DNA from: Caldicoprobacter algeriensis
Lineage (GTDB): Bacteria; Bacillota; Clostridia; Caldicoprobacterales; Caldicoprobacteraceae
DNA length: 60,249 nucleotides
Assembly: GCF_023838525.1 (NCBI RefSeq)
Contig: NZ_JAHUQD010000014.1
Location: forward strand, 1 to 60,249
Direction of reading: 5' to 3'
Shown: in pieces, positions 32,747 to 41,076 of the stretch
Layout: each line of letters begins with the position of its first letter
Numbering within the stretch: position 1 is the stretch's first letter
Notes under the pieces: generated by a model
Told to the model about the DNA's origin: nothing
Database searches by the model: none
Seen by the model: the letters and a program-made list of their open reading frames with translations, nothing else
Translations under genes and position numbers: made by a program

Positions 32747-33064
32747 ATGGATAGCAACGTAATCAAAATCCTCGATGACCATGAGGGACGCATCCGCAGG
32801 TTGGAAGAACAAAGCACAGCAACAATGATTCGCTTGGCAAACATAGAAAAAGGCCAAGCGGAGTTGAAAAACACAATATATGAAACAGCAAAGGACAATC
32901 AAGAATTGATGAAGCAAATGATGGGACAGATGAGCGCTGTTACTGAGAGGTTACTACAAGCACAAGAGAAAAATAGTAAAAATGTATGGGATTTACTATT
33001 CAAAATCTGGGCTGTGATAGGGCCGGCATTGGGTGCCGGCCTTGGTTATTTGTTTAAGAAATAA
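32747..33064 (+). CDS. XhlA-like hemolysin/holin accessory protein
   Basis: 105 aa from the ATG at 32747 (AGAAAGGATGG upstream). A long amphipathic coiled coil (ILDDHEGRIRRLEEQSTATMIRLANIEKGQAELK) plus a C-terminal membrane segment (IWAVIGPALGAGLGYLF) is the XhlA architecture. It cooperates with a holin in membrane disruption at lysis. Confidence 0.8.
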   Translation: MDSNVIKILDDHEGRIRRLEEQSTATMIRLANIEKGQAELKNTIYETAKDNQELMKQMMGQMSAVTERLLQAQEKNSKNVWDLLFKIWAVIGPALGAGLGYLFKK

Positions 33065-33085
33065 ATCTAAAAAGGAGGAGAGTGT

Positions 33086-33799
33086 ATGGCAAAAATAGCT
33101 ATTGATAATGGGCATGGTTTAAATACCCCGGGCAAAAGAACACCGACATTCCCGGACGGGCGACAAATTAGAGAGTGGGAATTTAACTATCCAACGGCCC
33201 AAAAACTAAAACAGGTCCTCGAGCGTTGTGGTCTAGAAACGATTATGGTGAGTGATACGCAGGAAGATACACCGCTTGCTACTCGGGTAAGCAGAGCCAA
33301 TAATGCTAAAGCAGATGTGTTTGTATCTATCCACTTCAATGCTTTCAAAGGCGAATGGGGCACTCATGGCGGTGTAGAAACGCACTATTATCCCACATCG
33401 GAAAAAGGAAAGAGATTGGCACAGCTAGTTCAAGCAGAGTTAGCGAAAGCAACCGGGTTAAGGGATAGGGGTATCTGGGCAAGTAATTTCTATGTATTAC
33501 GGGAAACAAAGATGCCAGCTATTTTGTGCGAGTGTGGATTTATGGATAACATGGAAGAGGCAAAACTGATGCTAGATGAAAACTATCAGTGGACAGTCGC
33601 AGAGGCCATCGGTAGGGGTATATGTGCCTATCTGGGTGTTAACTATGTACCAAAGCCAGAACCGAAGAAAGAAGAAATTGCGCCAGAGGGGAAATTTTAC
33701 AAAGTACAGGTAGGGGCCTTCAAAGAGCGCAAAAACGCAGAAGCCTTGTTGGAACAGCTTAAAAGAGCAGGATTCCCAGGCTTTATTAAATTAGAATAG
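33086..33799 (+). CDS. Endolysin: N-acetylmuramoyl-L-alanine amidase with SPOR domain
   Basis: 237 aa. Amidase_3 fold with zinc-ligand segments AIDNGHGLNTPGKRTPT, FVSIHFNAFKGEWGTHGGVETHYY and ILCECGFMDNMEEA. The last ~45 residues (GKFYKVQVGAFKERKNAEALLEQLKRAGF) form a SPOR domain that binds denuded glycan. No signal peptide, so release depends on the holin. ATG after AAAAAGGAGGAGAGTGT. Confidence 0.95.
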   Translation: MAKIAIDNGHGLNTPGKRTPTFPDGRQIREWEFNYPTAQKLKQVLERCGLETIMVSDTQEDTPLATRVSRANNAKADVFVSIHFNAFKGEWGTHGGVETHYYPTSEKGKRLAQLVQAELAKATGLRDRGIWASNFYVLRETKMPAILCECGFMDNMEEAKLMLDENYQWTVAEAIGRGICAYLGVNYVPKPEPKKEEIAPEGKFYKVQVGAFKERKNAEALLEQLKRAGFPGFIKLE

Positions 33800-33824
33800 G
33801 AATTAGAATAGGAGGTGAAAAGGT

Positions 33825-34085
33825 ATGCCAGAACAGGTATTACTACTTGTATCCGTACTTACGCCCATTGTGGCTGGTATAGTTGAACTTATAAAGCACG
33901 TAGGATTGAATACGAAGTATGCACCTTTGATGGCTGTAGCTGTTGGTGTTGCTCTTGCTGCATTGTATACTTTTGGTAGTATTGAGCTTTCTATGCGGTT
34001 ATGGGCAGGGGTATTGGCTGGGCTGGCGGCCAGCGGATTTTACAGCAACGTTAAAGAGCAGATAAAGAAAGCCGAGGGGCAGTGA
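33825..34085 (+). CDS. Holin
   Basis: 86 aa with two to three hydrophobic segments (VLLLVSVLTPIVAGIVELI, APLMAVAVGVALAALYTF, LWAGVLAGLAASGFY) and a charged tail (KEQIKKAEGQ). The size and membrane pattern fit a class II/III holin. It follows the endolysin, so the lysis cassette runs XhlA-like, amidase, holin. ATG after AGGAGGTGAAAAGGT. Confidence 0.85.
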   Translation: MPEQVLLLVSVLTPIVAGIVELIKHVGLNTKYAPLMAVAVGVALAALYTFGSIELSMRLWAGVLAGLAASGFYSNVKEQIKKAEGQ

Positions 34086-34099
34086 TGCCCCTCTTTTTT
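34074..34099 (+). terminator. First late-operon terminator
   Basis: GAGGGGCA-GTGA-TGCCCCTC plus TTTTTT; the stem begins inside the holin's last codons and the loop contains its stop. Confidence 0.9.
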
Positions 34100-34109
34100 G
34101 TTCCCACCC

Positions 34110-34131
34110 GAGCGGTTAGCCGCTCTTTTTT
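34110..34131 (+). terminator. Second late-operon terminator
   Basis: GAGCGG-TTAG-CCGCTC plus TTTTTT, 10 bp after the first terminator; the tandem arrangement prevents read-through into the host. Confidence 0.85.
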
Positions 34132-34660
34132 ATGTCTCCGCTTGCAAACATTTTGCTAACGTAGCAAACAAAAAATGATGTGAAAAGGTGAAAAAGGATA
34201 ATAATATTAATACTGAAAAACGTTGATTTTTCAGCATTTTTACGGAATGAGCATAAATGACTGATAAAGGGTAAAAATACTTTTATGGGTTTCCTAAACC
34301 GGGTGTCGGGGGTTCAAATCCCTCCGGGTGTACCAGAAAAGGCCGGAAAATTAAGCTTTCCGGCCTTTGATATTTTGACTGCGGTTTTAGAAATGGTGCC
34401 TTTGCAAACATTTTGTATATGATAAATAACAATTTTAAGCTTAAAAAGACACATCTATTCCCAGTTTTTCTGTTGTTCTTTCGTTATTATCTATTGTCAT
34501 CCATCAACATTATATAATATTCGATAGCCAAAAGTTAAATAAATAACATAAGCACCTTGCTTACAATCATCGTAAATTACCAAGGATATATTTTTTTATC
34601 CAGCGTTGGCGCTCGGGTACTTTATTCATAAGAGACCACGTCATATCTGCAAGCCTAGAG
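34132..34660. other. Phage right arm, attR and host junction without genes
   Basis: It holds arm-like TTGCAAAC repeats (34142-34170), attR (34288-34335), a host-side copy of the tRNA terminator (34338-34369) and, oddly, another TTGCAAACATTTTG at ~34403 outside attR. The minus strand encodes an open peptide ending SLMNKVPERQRWIKKYILGN at about 34570-34660, a probable gene remnant joined to the truncated DUF3160 gene. Confidence 0.6.
34288..34335 (+). repeat. attR core (48-bp direct repeat, tRNA-Arg 3' remnant)
   Basis: Identical to the attL core at 2877-2924. Only the anticodon-to-CCA part is present, so it is not a second tRNA gene. Confidence 0.92.
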
Positions 34661-35110
34661 TCATTCGTGATGACTATACTTCTTTATAAGATGGGTTTTT
34701 TCTACCTTTTGCAGCAGATAATCGAATATGACGTGGTAGGTGTGCAGTACCGAGTCGGTGGTGATGAAAAGCGGATATGATTGTATCTTGTACAGCTCAT
34801 AAAATTCCTTGTAGTTGCTAGGTATGATACAGAAACCGTATTTCTTGAGCTGCTCTACCAGTGCCGGGTTTTCCGAAGGGAGGTTGACCACGTTGGATAG
34901 GTCCTCGGCAAGGGCAGGGTAATCAGGGAATTGAGGATTTCCCACGGATAGTTCTGTAAAGCTGTATTCAGGAGGTTCTGCCTTTATACTATGGATTTCT
35001 GTTTCCGATTGTTTTTCGTCTGGTTCCGATAAGAATCCGTTTTCACTTGAACACCCTGTTACAAGCAGAATGCACACAGCAAGCACTGCGGCGCACAACT
35101 TTCTTTTCAC
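34661..35110 (-). pseudogene. Truncated DUF3160-type lipoprotein
   Basis: 149 aa. Signal peptide with lipobox (LAVCILLVTGCSS) and the start of the DUF3160 domain (LKKYGFCIIPSNYKEFYELY, SYPLFITTDSVLHTYHVIFDYLLQKVE). Complete family members are several hundred residues long; this one stops after the first ~70 domain residues, with an unrelated tail (LIKKYSHHE). The rest has been lost beside the attR junction, probably during past recombination at this tRNA site. Confidence 0.75.
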
Positions 35111-35456
35111 GGCTACGATTTCTCCTTTGGCTAATGAGATTCATAATTCTGAGATTATGCTTTTGAAACCGATGGTCTACTAATTATAGTTAGCTAATCA
35201 TATTAGACGTTTTATTTTTATGGGTATTGTTTCCTAAATGATAAAAAATATTGCTATGCAAGAATAAATTTGGTATCATTTAAATAGGGATTTTACGGGG
35301 GATTTTATTCTGTCTGGGGTAAAAGATACTATTTTTTGAAGGTATGCGAATTAAATTATAGAAAAAAGAGTATGTTGCAACTCTGTACTGTATGTTGTTA
35401 AATAGCTGAACTTCTCATCAATCTATCGCTTAAAATAAGCAAGGGGATTGGGGAAT
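35111..35456. other. Gene-free host intergenic region
   Basis: AT-rich, with an imperfect palindrome near 35180 (TTATAGTTAGCTAATCATA). No gene or clear terminator is seen; promoters for the divergent genes presumably lie here. Confidence 0.5.
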
Positions 35457-36560
35457 ATGAATATTTTAATGTTTTTTGTAATCGGCTGCATTTCGGGTTT
35501 TGTTTTATTTGCTAAGGTTTGCCTTATAAATAATGATAAACCCCTTGAAAGAAAATACAGAGTTTCAGTTATAATTCCAGCTCGGAATGAGGAAAAAAAT
35601 TTGCCTTTTTTGCTTGAATCGCTAAAAAAGCAAACTTATAAGCCGGATGAGGTCATTGTGGTTAACGATTTTTCCTCGGATAGAACAGGGGAGATTGCCA
35701 GACAATATGGCGTCAAATTGATACAAAATGCTCAGCTTCCGGATGGCTGGACGGGGAAAAACTGGGCTGTCTGGAATGGCTTTTTGAATTCCAGCGGAGA
35801 TCTCCTAATATTCCTTGATGCCGATGTGCGATTGGCTCCACATGCTTTAGAAGCCCTCATTAAAACGAGAGAAAGGTATGGTGGGGCTATTTCTGTTGTT
35901 CCCTATCACAGGCCTGAAAAATTCTATGAAAAACTTTCGCTTATACCATATCTTCTAGGGGTGTTTGCTTTTACTTCGCCGTTTGAGAGGAAAAGTTCGG
36001 TGAAAAGCTTGTATGGATCCTGTATTGTGGTGACCAGAGAGGATTATGAAAAAATCAATGGTCACTATGGTGTCAGGCATGAAGTCATGGATGATATGAC
36101 CCTTGGTAAGAGATTTTCAGAGGCTGGCATCAATGTAGAGAACTTCATAGGTTACGACCTTGTCTCTTTTAGGATGTATCCCAACGGCATAAAAAACGAA
36201 ATAGAGGGGTTTAGCAAGAGCGCTGTATTGGGAATGGTCAATCTTAGCCGTTCTACTGTGGCATTGATTGCGCTGTGGTTTATAGGTATTTTTTTGTCTG
36301 GGTTTATGACTCCTTTTCTACTGGTGGCAAGGCATCCGTGGATGTGGCCTTTTTTGTTAGGATATGTCATTTATACCCTTCAAATTATATACTTTTTGAA
36401 ATACACAGGAGCTTATGGTAAAATTATGCCTGTGGTGCATTTTTTGTCGCTGGCGTTTTTCATATTGATAATGGTTTATTCCATGTATCAGGTTTCGTTC
36501 AAGGGGTGCGTGTATTGGAAAGGGAGGCAGATTGAAGTTAGAACCAGGAGGGACCTATGA
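35457..36560 (+). CDS. Membrane glycosyltransferase, family GT2
   Basis: 367 aa from the ATG at 35457 (AAGGGGATTGGGGAAT). N-terminal signal-anchor helix, then the GT-A core: VIIPARNEEKNLPFLLESL, VNDFSSDRTGEIAR, LIFLDADVRLAP and VMDDMTLGKRF. Three C-terminal membrane helices. Closest in layout to CrtQ-like enzymes that glycosylate lipids. The overlap (ATGA) with a PlsY-like acyltransferase suggests the two build an acylated glycolipid; the substrate is unknown. Confidence 0.85.
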   Translation: MNILMFFVIGCISGFVLFAKVCLINNDKPLERKYRVSVIIPARNEEKNLPFLLESLKKQTYKPDEVIVVNDFSSDRTGEIARQYGVKLIQNAQLPDGWTGKNWAVWNGFLNSSGDLLIFLDADVRLAPHALEALIKTRERYGGAISVVPYHRPEKFYEKLSLIPYLLGVFAFTSPFERKSSVKSLYGSCIVVTREDYEKINGHYGVRHEVMDDMTLGKRFSEAGINVENFIGYDLVSFRMYPNGIKNEIEGFSKSAVLGMVNLSRSTVALIALWFIGIFLSGFMTPFLLVARHPWMWPFLLGYVIYTLQIIYFLKYTGAYGKIMPVVHFLSLAFFILIMVYSMYQVSFKGCVYWKGRQIEVRTRRDL

Positions 36561-37195
36561 CTGTATTTTACTTTATTATAGAGTTTTTATGTGGGTCGCT
36601 CATGTTTTCATACTGGCTTGGCCTTGCAGCTAAGAAGGATTTAACAAAGGTGGGGGATGGCAATCCCGGAGCATTTAATTTATGGTTGGCTGCAGGGTTT
36701 AAACTGGGGTTGCTGGGAGTGTTGTTGGACTTCATGAAGGGTTATTTTCCGCTTGTGGTATTGATACAGCGCGAGATGATCAGAGATTTATCTATAACAA
36801 CGGTTGCATTCGCTCCGATTTTGGGGCACGCCTTTTCCCCTTTTCTTAGAGGAAGAGGCGGCAAAGCGATAGCTGTAACCTTTGGAGTATGGAGCGCCGT
36901 CACTCAATTTAAAGTTTCTCTGGTTTATGCGGTCATTCTTGCGGTCCTTTATATCATTGCAAGGATGGTATACAAAGGTGAGAATACACCCACCGAAACC
37001 GATGGTTTTATGGTAGTGTTTGGCATGTGGATGCTAGGGCTCTATCTCTTTTTCAGGGCCTTTCCTTATTATCTTCTGTTGTTATGGCTGGAGAATTCCC
37101 TTCTTATCACATATAAAAACAAAGGAAAACTGCAGGTCTTTTTTAAGGATGTATACAGCAAATATTGGAACCGTGATACCACCATTGGTATGTGA
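36557..37195 (+). CDS. PlsY-like (DUF205) membrane acyltransferase
   Basis: 212 aa, multi-pass membrane protein. It has variants of the PlsY motifs: GDGNPGAFNLW (usual GSGNPGATN), LGHAFSPFLRGRGGKAIAVTFG (usual LGHxFPxFxxFKGGKGVAT). PlsY moves acyl groups from acyl phosphate to glycerol-3-phosphate. The deviations and coupling to a GT2 gene suggest a specialised paralogue, perhaps acting on a glycolipid. Confidence 0.8.
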   Translation: MTVFYFIIEFLCGSLMFSYWLGLAAKKDLTKVGDGNPGAFNLWLAAGFKLGLLGVLLDFMKGYFPLVVLIQREMIRDLSITTVAFAPILGHAFSPFLRGRGGKAIAVTFGVWSAVTQFKVSLVYAVILAVLYIIARMVYKGENTPTETDGFMVVFGMWMLGLYLFFRAFPYYLLLLWLENSLLITYKNKGKLQVFFKDVYSKYWNRDTTIGM

Positions 37196-37299
37196 AATTT
37201 TAAACAGACTTTCTACAAGGTGAATTTTTAAAAAATCATTATTTAGAATGAGATAATTTAATATAATTGAGGCAAACCACGTATAATCCGTATTGGCCG

Positions 37300-37330
37300 T
37301 TTTTGACATTGGGAACAAAAATATTAAAAT
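37300..37330 (+). promoter_or_regulatory. Putative promoter before the CIRCE element
   Basis: TTGACA at about 37303-37308 followed after 16 bp by TAAAAT. The spacing places CIRCE just downstream of the predicted start site, where HrcA normally acts. Confidence 0.5.
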
Positions 37331-37345
37331 TTTATCCTAGGTTTA

Positions 37346-37372
37346 TTAGCACTCGTAATTGCTGAGTGCTGA
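37346..37372. promoter_or_regulatory. CIRCE operator (HrcA binding site)
   Basis: TTAGCACTC, 9-bp spacer, GAGTGCTGA: one mismatch from the consensus TTAGCACTC-N9-GAGTGCTAA. It normally controls groESL and dnaK operons. Here no chaperone gene is near; the next gene downstream is a sugar-nucleotide pyrophosphorylase ~230 bp away. Confidence 0.8.
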
Positions 37373-37601
37373 TAAAAAATTCGGCGTTATCACGCAAAGC
37401 AGGCTTTTAAGCAGCCATCTTAAGGTACCACACAGTTTTGGGCAAGCCAATTTTAAGGCGTTTTAACAGGCATTCATGGTGTTCAAGTCCAACGAAAATA
37501 GTTTAATGCTTAAATTTATACAAATAAATTTTCAAAAGTCGTATTGCTTTCTTCGAATTGTTTGATTTTAAATCAACAATTTTGAAGGAGGGATGCGACT
37601 T

Positions 37602-38645
37602 ATGAAGGCATTGCTTCTTGTTGGAGGGATGGGGACAAGGCTGAGACCTTTGACCAATAAAATTCCAAAGCCGATGGTTCCTATCATGGGCAAACCGCTA
37701 CTTGAGAGAAGCATACTCAACCTGAAAAACGTAGGCATAGATGAAGTGGTGTTGAGCACATGTTACAGGGCTCAATATATTCAAAGGCATTTTGGCGATG
37801 GAGAAAGGTTTGGGATGAAAATCCACTATGTTAAAGAGGATATACCGCTTGGGACTGGTGGGGCAATAAAAAATACAGAAGAGTACTTTGATGATACCTT
37901 TCTGATATTTAATTCGGATATTTTAAGCGACATAGATTTAAGGGAACTTATAAAATATCACAGGGAGAAGGCAGCTGACGTTACCATTGCCGTGACACAG
38001 GTGGATAATCCATCCATGTACGGGGTCATAGAATACGACGAGAATGATTACGCCATTTCGTTTAAGGAAAAGCCGCAGCCTCATGAGATAACTTCTAATT
38101 TCATAAATGCTGGTGTGTATGTATTTGAGCTGAAGGTGCTTGGGGAAATTCCGGCAGGACGCGTGGTATCGGTTGAAAGGGAAGTATTTCCTCAGCTTCT
38201 TGAAAAAGGCTATAAGATTGCGGTGTATAAAGGGTGTTCTTACTGGATAGATATCGGTACGCCTGAAAAGTATCTGCAGGCCCATATGGATATAATGGCA
38301 GGTAAATGCAGGGTAAGTGGCCTGGACTTCTCCGGTAAAGGGATATACAAAGGGCCGGGCTCCGACATACATAGTTCGGTGAAAATATATGGGCCCGTGT
38401 ATATAGGCGCCAATGTAAAGATTGAGGAAAATGCATCAATAGGCCCCAACGCCATTATAGGAAACAACGTGCACATAGGCAGAGGGGCAAAGATTGTGGG
38501 AAGCGTTATATGGGATGATGTGGTGGTAGAAAATGGAGCCAAGCTGGTCAATACCATTGTAGCGTCCAATTGCAGGATAAAACAGGGATGTGAGCACTAC
38601 AGGACGGTGTACGCAGAGGAAGACATCCGTCCCATGGCAATATAG
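37602..38645 (+). CDS. Mannose-1-phosphate guanylyltransferase-type NDP-sugar synthase
   Basis: 347 aa from the ATG at 37602, 9 bp after GAAGGAGGG (the ATG at 37593 is too close). The nucleotidyltransferase domain has LLVGGMGTRLRPLTNKIPKPMVP, then IPLGTGGAIKNTEEYF, FNSDILSDID and the VSVEREVFPQLLEKG signature. The C-terminal ~100 residues are left-handed beta-helix hexapeptide repeats (GPVYIGANVKIEENASIGPNAIIG). It makes GDP-mannose or a related sugar nucleotide for the glycosyltransferase downstream. Confidence 0.88.
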   Translation: MKALLLVGGMGTRLRPLTNKIPKPMVPIMGKPLLERSILNLKNVGIDEVVLSTCYRAQYIQRHFGDGERFGMKIHYVKEDIPLGTGGAIKNTEEYFDDTFLIFNSDILSDIDLRELIKYHREKAADVTIAVTQVDNPSMYGVIEYDENDYAISFKEKPQPHEITSNFINAGVYVFELKVLGEIPAGRVVSVEREVFPQLLEKGYKIAVYKGCSYWIDIGTPEKYLQAHMDIMAGKCRVSGLDFSGKGIYKGPGSDIHSSVKIYGPVYIGANVKIEENASIGPNAIIGNNVHIGRGAKIVGSVIWDDVVVENGAKLVNTIVASNCRIKQGCEHYRTVYAEEDIRPMAI

Positions 38646-38728
38646 TTTTTTGCAAAGAGCTCATGGTGATTATTGAATGAAGAGAATGCCAACTTTTTGT
38701 TTTACAAATTTTAAGAAAGGAGTGATGG

Positions 38729-39910
38729 ATGGTGGTGCTCAATAGAGCCAGAAACGTCGTGTTTTTAAGCACTTATCCGCCCAGAGAATGTGGACTGGCT
38801 ACATTCACTCAGGACCTGGTAAATGAGCTGGATGAGATAAAGCTTATAAATAAACCCAGGGTTATTGCCATAAGCAACGGGGATTATCGATACGATGACA
38901 GGGTCATCATGGAGGTCTGGCAATATGATAGAGACAGCTACTTAAAAGCTGCCAAGGAGCTGAACGAGACCGATATAGAACTTGTGGTTATCGAGCATGA
39001 ATACGGAATATTCGGTGGCGATTGGGGAGATTACATCTTGGATTTTATAGACAATTTGCATATACCCTTTATCACCACTTTGCATACTGTTCTTCTCGAG
39101 CCTTCTGATAAACAAAAGGAGATTATAAAGGTTCTGGGGGAAAAGAGCCAAAAGGTTGTCACTATGGCAAACAACACGGTAAAGATTTTAACGGGCGTAT
39201 ATGGAATAGATCCCAGCAAGATCGAGGTTATACATCACGGCGTACCTTACAAGGTTGTAGAACCAAGAGAAAAGCTCAAGGAGAGATACGGCTTTAAAGG
39301 AAGACAGATAATCAGCACATTCGGCCTTATAAGCCCGGGTAAGGGTTTGGAATATGGTATAGAAGCCATAGCAGAGGTGGCTAAAAAGCATCCTGAGGTG
39401 TTGTACCTCATACTGGGGCAGACACATCCGTGTGTGAAAAAGGAATATGGTGAGAGCTACAGGGAGAAACTGGAAGGATTAGTAAAACGTTTGGGAGTCG
39501 AGGAAAACGTGCGGTTTGTAAATAAATACCTTACAAAGGATGAAATCATACAGTATTTACAGCTTTCGGATATATACATGACGCCTTACCTTGGCAGAGA
39601 GCAGGCGGTAAGCGGTACACTGGCCTATGCGGTTGGATATGGCAAGGTCATAGTCTCTACGCCATATCCGTATGCTAAAGAGATGCTGGCAGATGGCAGG
39701 GGCATGCTGGCCGAGTTTGCGGATTCCAAATCGCTGGCAAGGTGCCTCAATTATATACTGGAACATCCGGAGGTGAAGAGTGAGATGGAGAAAAAGACCC
39801 TGGCTCTTGGTAGGATGATGATGTGGAAGAATATCGCTAATCAATATGCCCGGCTATTTATAAAGACCATTGAGGAAACCCAGTTGAAAGGGGATATGCT
39901 GGTAGGATGA
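38729..39910 (+). CDS. Glycosyltransferase, family GT4
   Basis: 393 aa, ATG after AAGAAAGGAGTGATGG. GT-B fold with FLSTYPPRECGLATFTQDL at the N-terminus, IEHEYGIFGGDWGDY in the acceptor domain, and FGLISPGKGLEYGIEAIAEVAKKHP plus SDIYMTPYLGREQAVSGTLAYAVGYGKVIVST in the donor domain. It overlaps the next gene (ATGA). Likely uses the GDP-sugar made by the upstream gene to build a cell-surface or storage glycan. Confidence 0.85.
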   Translation: MVVLNRARNVVFLSTYPPRECGLATFTQDLVNELDEIKLINKPRVIAISNGDYRYDDRVIMEVWQYDRDSYLKAAKELNETDIELVVIEHEYGIFGGDWGDYILDFIDNLHIPFITTLHTVLLEPSDKQKEIIKVLGEKSQKVVTMANNTVKILTGVYGIDPSKIEVIHHGVPYKVVEPREKLKERYGFKGRQIISTFGLISPGKGLEYGIEAIAEVAKKHPEVLYLILGQTHPCVKKEYGESYREKLEGLVKRLGVEENVRFVNKYLTKDEIIQYLQLSDIYMTPYLGREQAVSGTLAYAVGYGKVIVSTPYPYAKEMLADGRGMLAEFADSKSLARCLNYILEHPEVKSEMEKKTLALGRMMMWKNIANQYARLFIKTIEETQLKGDMLVG

Positions 39911-40977
39911 TGCTGTACGATTTGGTTAAGATGAAGAACGAGCAGCACATCTTCCGTATGACCGACGATACGGGGATGCTGCAGCATGCCAAGTATGGGG
40001 TACCCGATCCTACCAAGGGCTATACCACCGATGACAATGCAAGAGCGCTGATCATGGCGGTACTCCTTTATGAGCAACGGCCGGTAAAGAGATATGAAAC
40101 CCTTATTTACAGATATACCAGCTTTTTGCTCAATGCACAGAATGAAGATGGCTGGTTTAGGAATTTCATGGGTTATGACAGGCGGTTTATTGAAGAAAGG
40201 GGTTCTGAAGACTGTTTTGGGAGATGCCTATGGGCGCTGGGATTTACCATATCCAATGAACATGTACCGATAAACATACGCCGTGTTGCAAAATACATCC
40301 TGGACAGAGCGCTCCTCAATTGTAGTAAGTTGCTTTCTCTCAGGGGAAAAGCATACTCGATTATAGGATTGGGCTTTTTAGATGGTGACCAGGCCAAAGA
40401 GATGATAAGGAGTTTGGCTACTTCCCTGACACAGGAGTATTATAACCACTGCAGGGAGGACTGGAAGTGGTTTGAAGACGTGCTTACCTATAGCAATGCC
40501 GTATTGCCGTGGGCTATGCTGGTGGCTTTTCAGGCAACCGGAGAGCAACGCTTTAGGGATATAGGATTGGAAAGCCTGAGCTTTTTAGAGAAACATACCT
40601 TCAACAAGGGTTATTTTAAGCCAATAGGCTGTTATGGCTGGTTTGAGAAAGGAGGCAAGGCAGCCGAGTTTGATGAACAGCCCATAGAGGCCTGCGAAAT
40701 GCTGCTGGCTTATCTTAAGGCATATGAGATAACGGAGGAAGATGGTTATCTTGAAAAGGCGAAAAAATGCTACAGGTGGTATACGGGCTATAACTCTAAA
40801 GGTGTTAGCCTTATCGATCCCGAGACCGGTGGATGCTATGATGGCATCACAAAAGATGGCGTAAATCTAAATCAGGGCGCAGAAAGCCTTATATCTTATT
40901 ATATCTCTATTCTGAGCATGGAAAGGCTTTGCAACGGTTCTGCCAAAAAATATTATTATCTTTCTAAATGGGCATAA
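39907..40977 (+). CDS. (alpha/alpha)6-barrel glycosidase-like partner of the GT4 gene
   Basis: 356 aa, start overlapping the GT4 stop. Repeated helical hairpins with W/Y-rich inner surfaces (YTTDDNARALIMAVLLYE, DSWF-like NEDGWFRNFMGYDRRF, DCFGRCLWALGF, YSNAVLPWAMLVAFQATG) are those of a six-hairpin toroid. Such proteins commonly accompany this GT4 type in bacteria. Whether it hydrolyses, trims or only binds the glycan cannot be told. Confidence 0.7.
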   Translation: MMLYDLVKMKNEQHIFRMTDDTGMLQHAKYGVPDPTKGYTTDDNARALIMAVLLYEQRPVKRYETLIYRYTSFLLNAQNEDGWFRNFMGYDRRFIEERGSEDCFGRCLWALGFTISNEHVPINIRRVAKYILDRALLNCSKLLSLRGKAYSIIGLGFLDGDQAKEMIRSLATSLTQEYYNHCREDWKWFEDVLTYSNAVLPWAMLVAFQATGEQRFRDIGLESLSFLEKHTFNKGYFKPIGCYGWFEKGGKAAEFDEQPIEACEMLLAYLKAYEITEEDGYLEKAKKCYRWYTGYNSKGVSLIDPETGGCYDGITKDGVNLNQGAESLISYYISILSMERLCNGSAKKYYYLSKWA

Positions 40978-40989
40978 ATTTCATGTTCA

Positions 40990-41030
40990 AAAAACCTGGC
41001 AACTCTGCCAGGTGAAATTTATTAAAACCA
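40990..41030 (+). terminator. Hairpin after the glycan operon
   Basis: ACCTGGCA-ACTC-TGCCAGGT, a perfect 8-bp stem with 4-nt loop, followed only by AT-rich sequence (GAAATTTATT). Likely a weak terminator. Confidence 0.55.
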
Positions 41031-41076
41031 GACCACGAACCTGTAAAGGCATTTGCTATTGGTCACGATTGGAGTG

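Larger units (their letters stand above)
2877..34335. mobile_element. Complete siphovirus-type prophage integrated in tRNA-Arg
   Basis: The element is bounded by a perfect 48-bp direct repeat derived from the tRNA 3' end. It contains every module of a temperate tailed phage in normal order: tyrosine integrase, lysogeny control, early/replication, late activator, packaging, head, tail, lysis. All structural genes are open, with no obvious disabling lesion, so the phage may still be inducible. Non-contractile tail genes (tape measure plus frameshifted chaperones, no sheath gene) indicate a siphovirus. The terminase and portal resemble SPP1/PBSX-type families. Confidence 0.95.
37196..37601. other. 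406-bp intergenic region with promoter and CIRCE
   Basis: No coding region is seen. It contains the CIRCE element and putative promoter listed separately, then ~200 bp of apparently unstructured leader. Confidence 0.6.

Noticed and set aside
34288-34335. Second tRNA-Arg gene
   Set aside because: Only the 3' half is present; the upstream sequence cannot form acceptor and D arms. It is attR.
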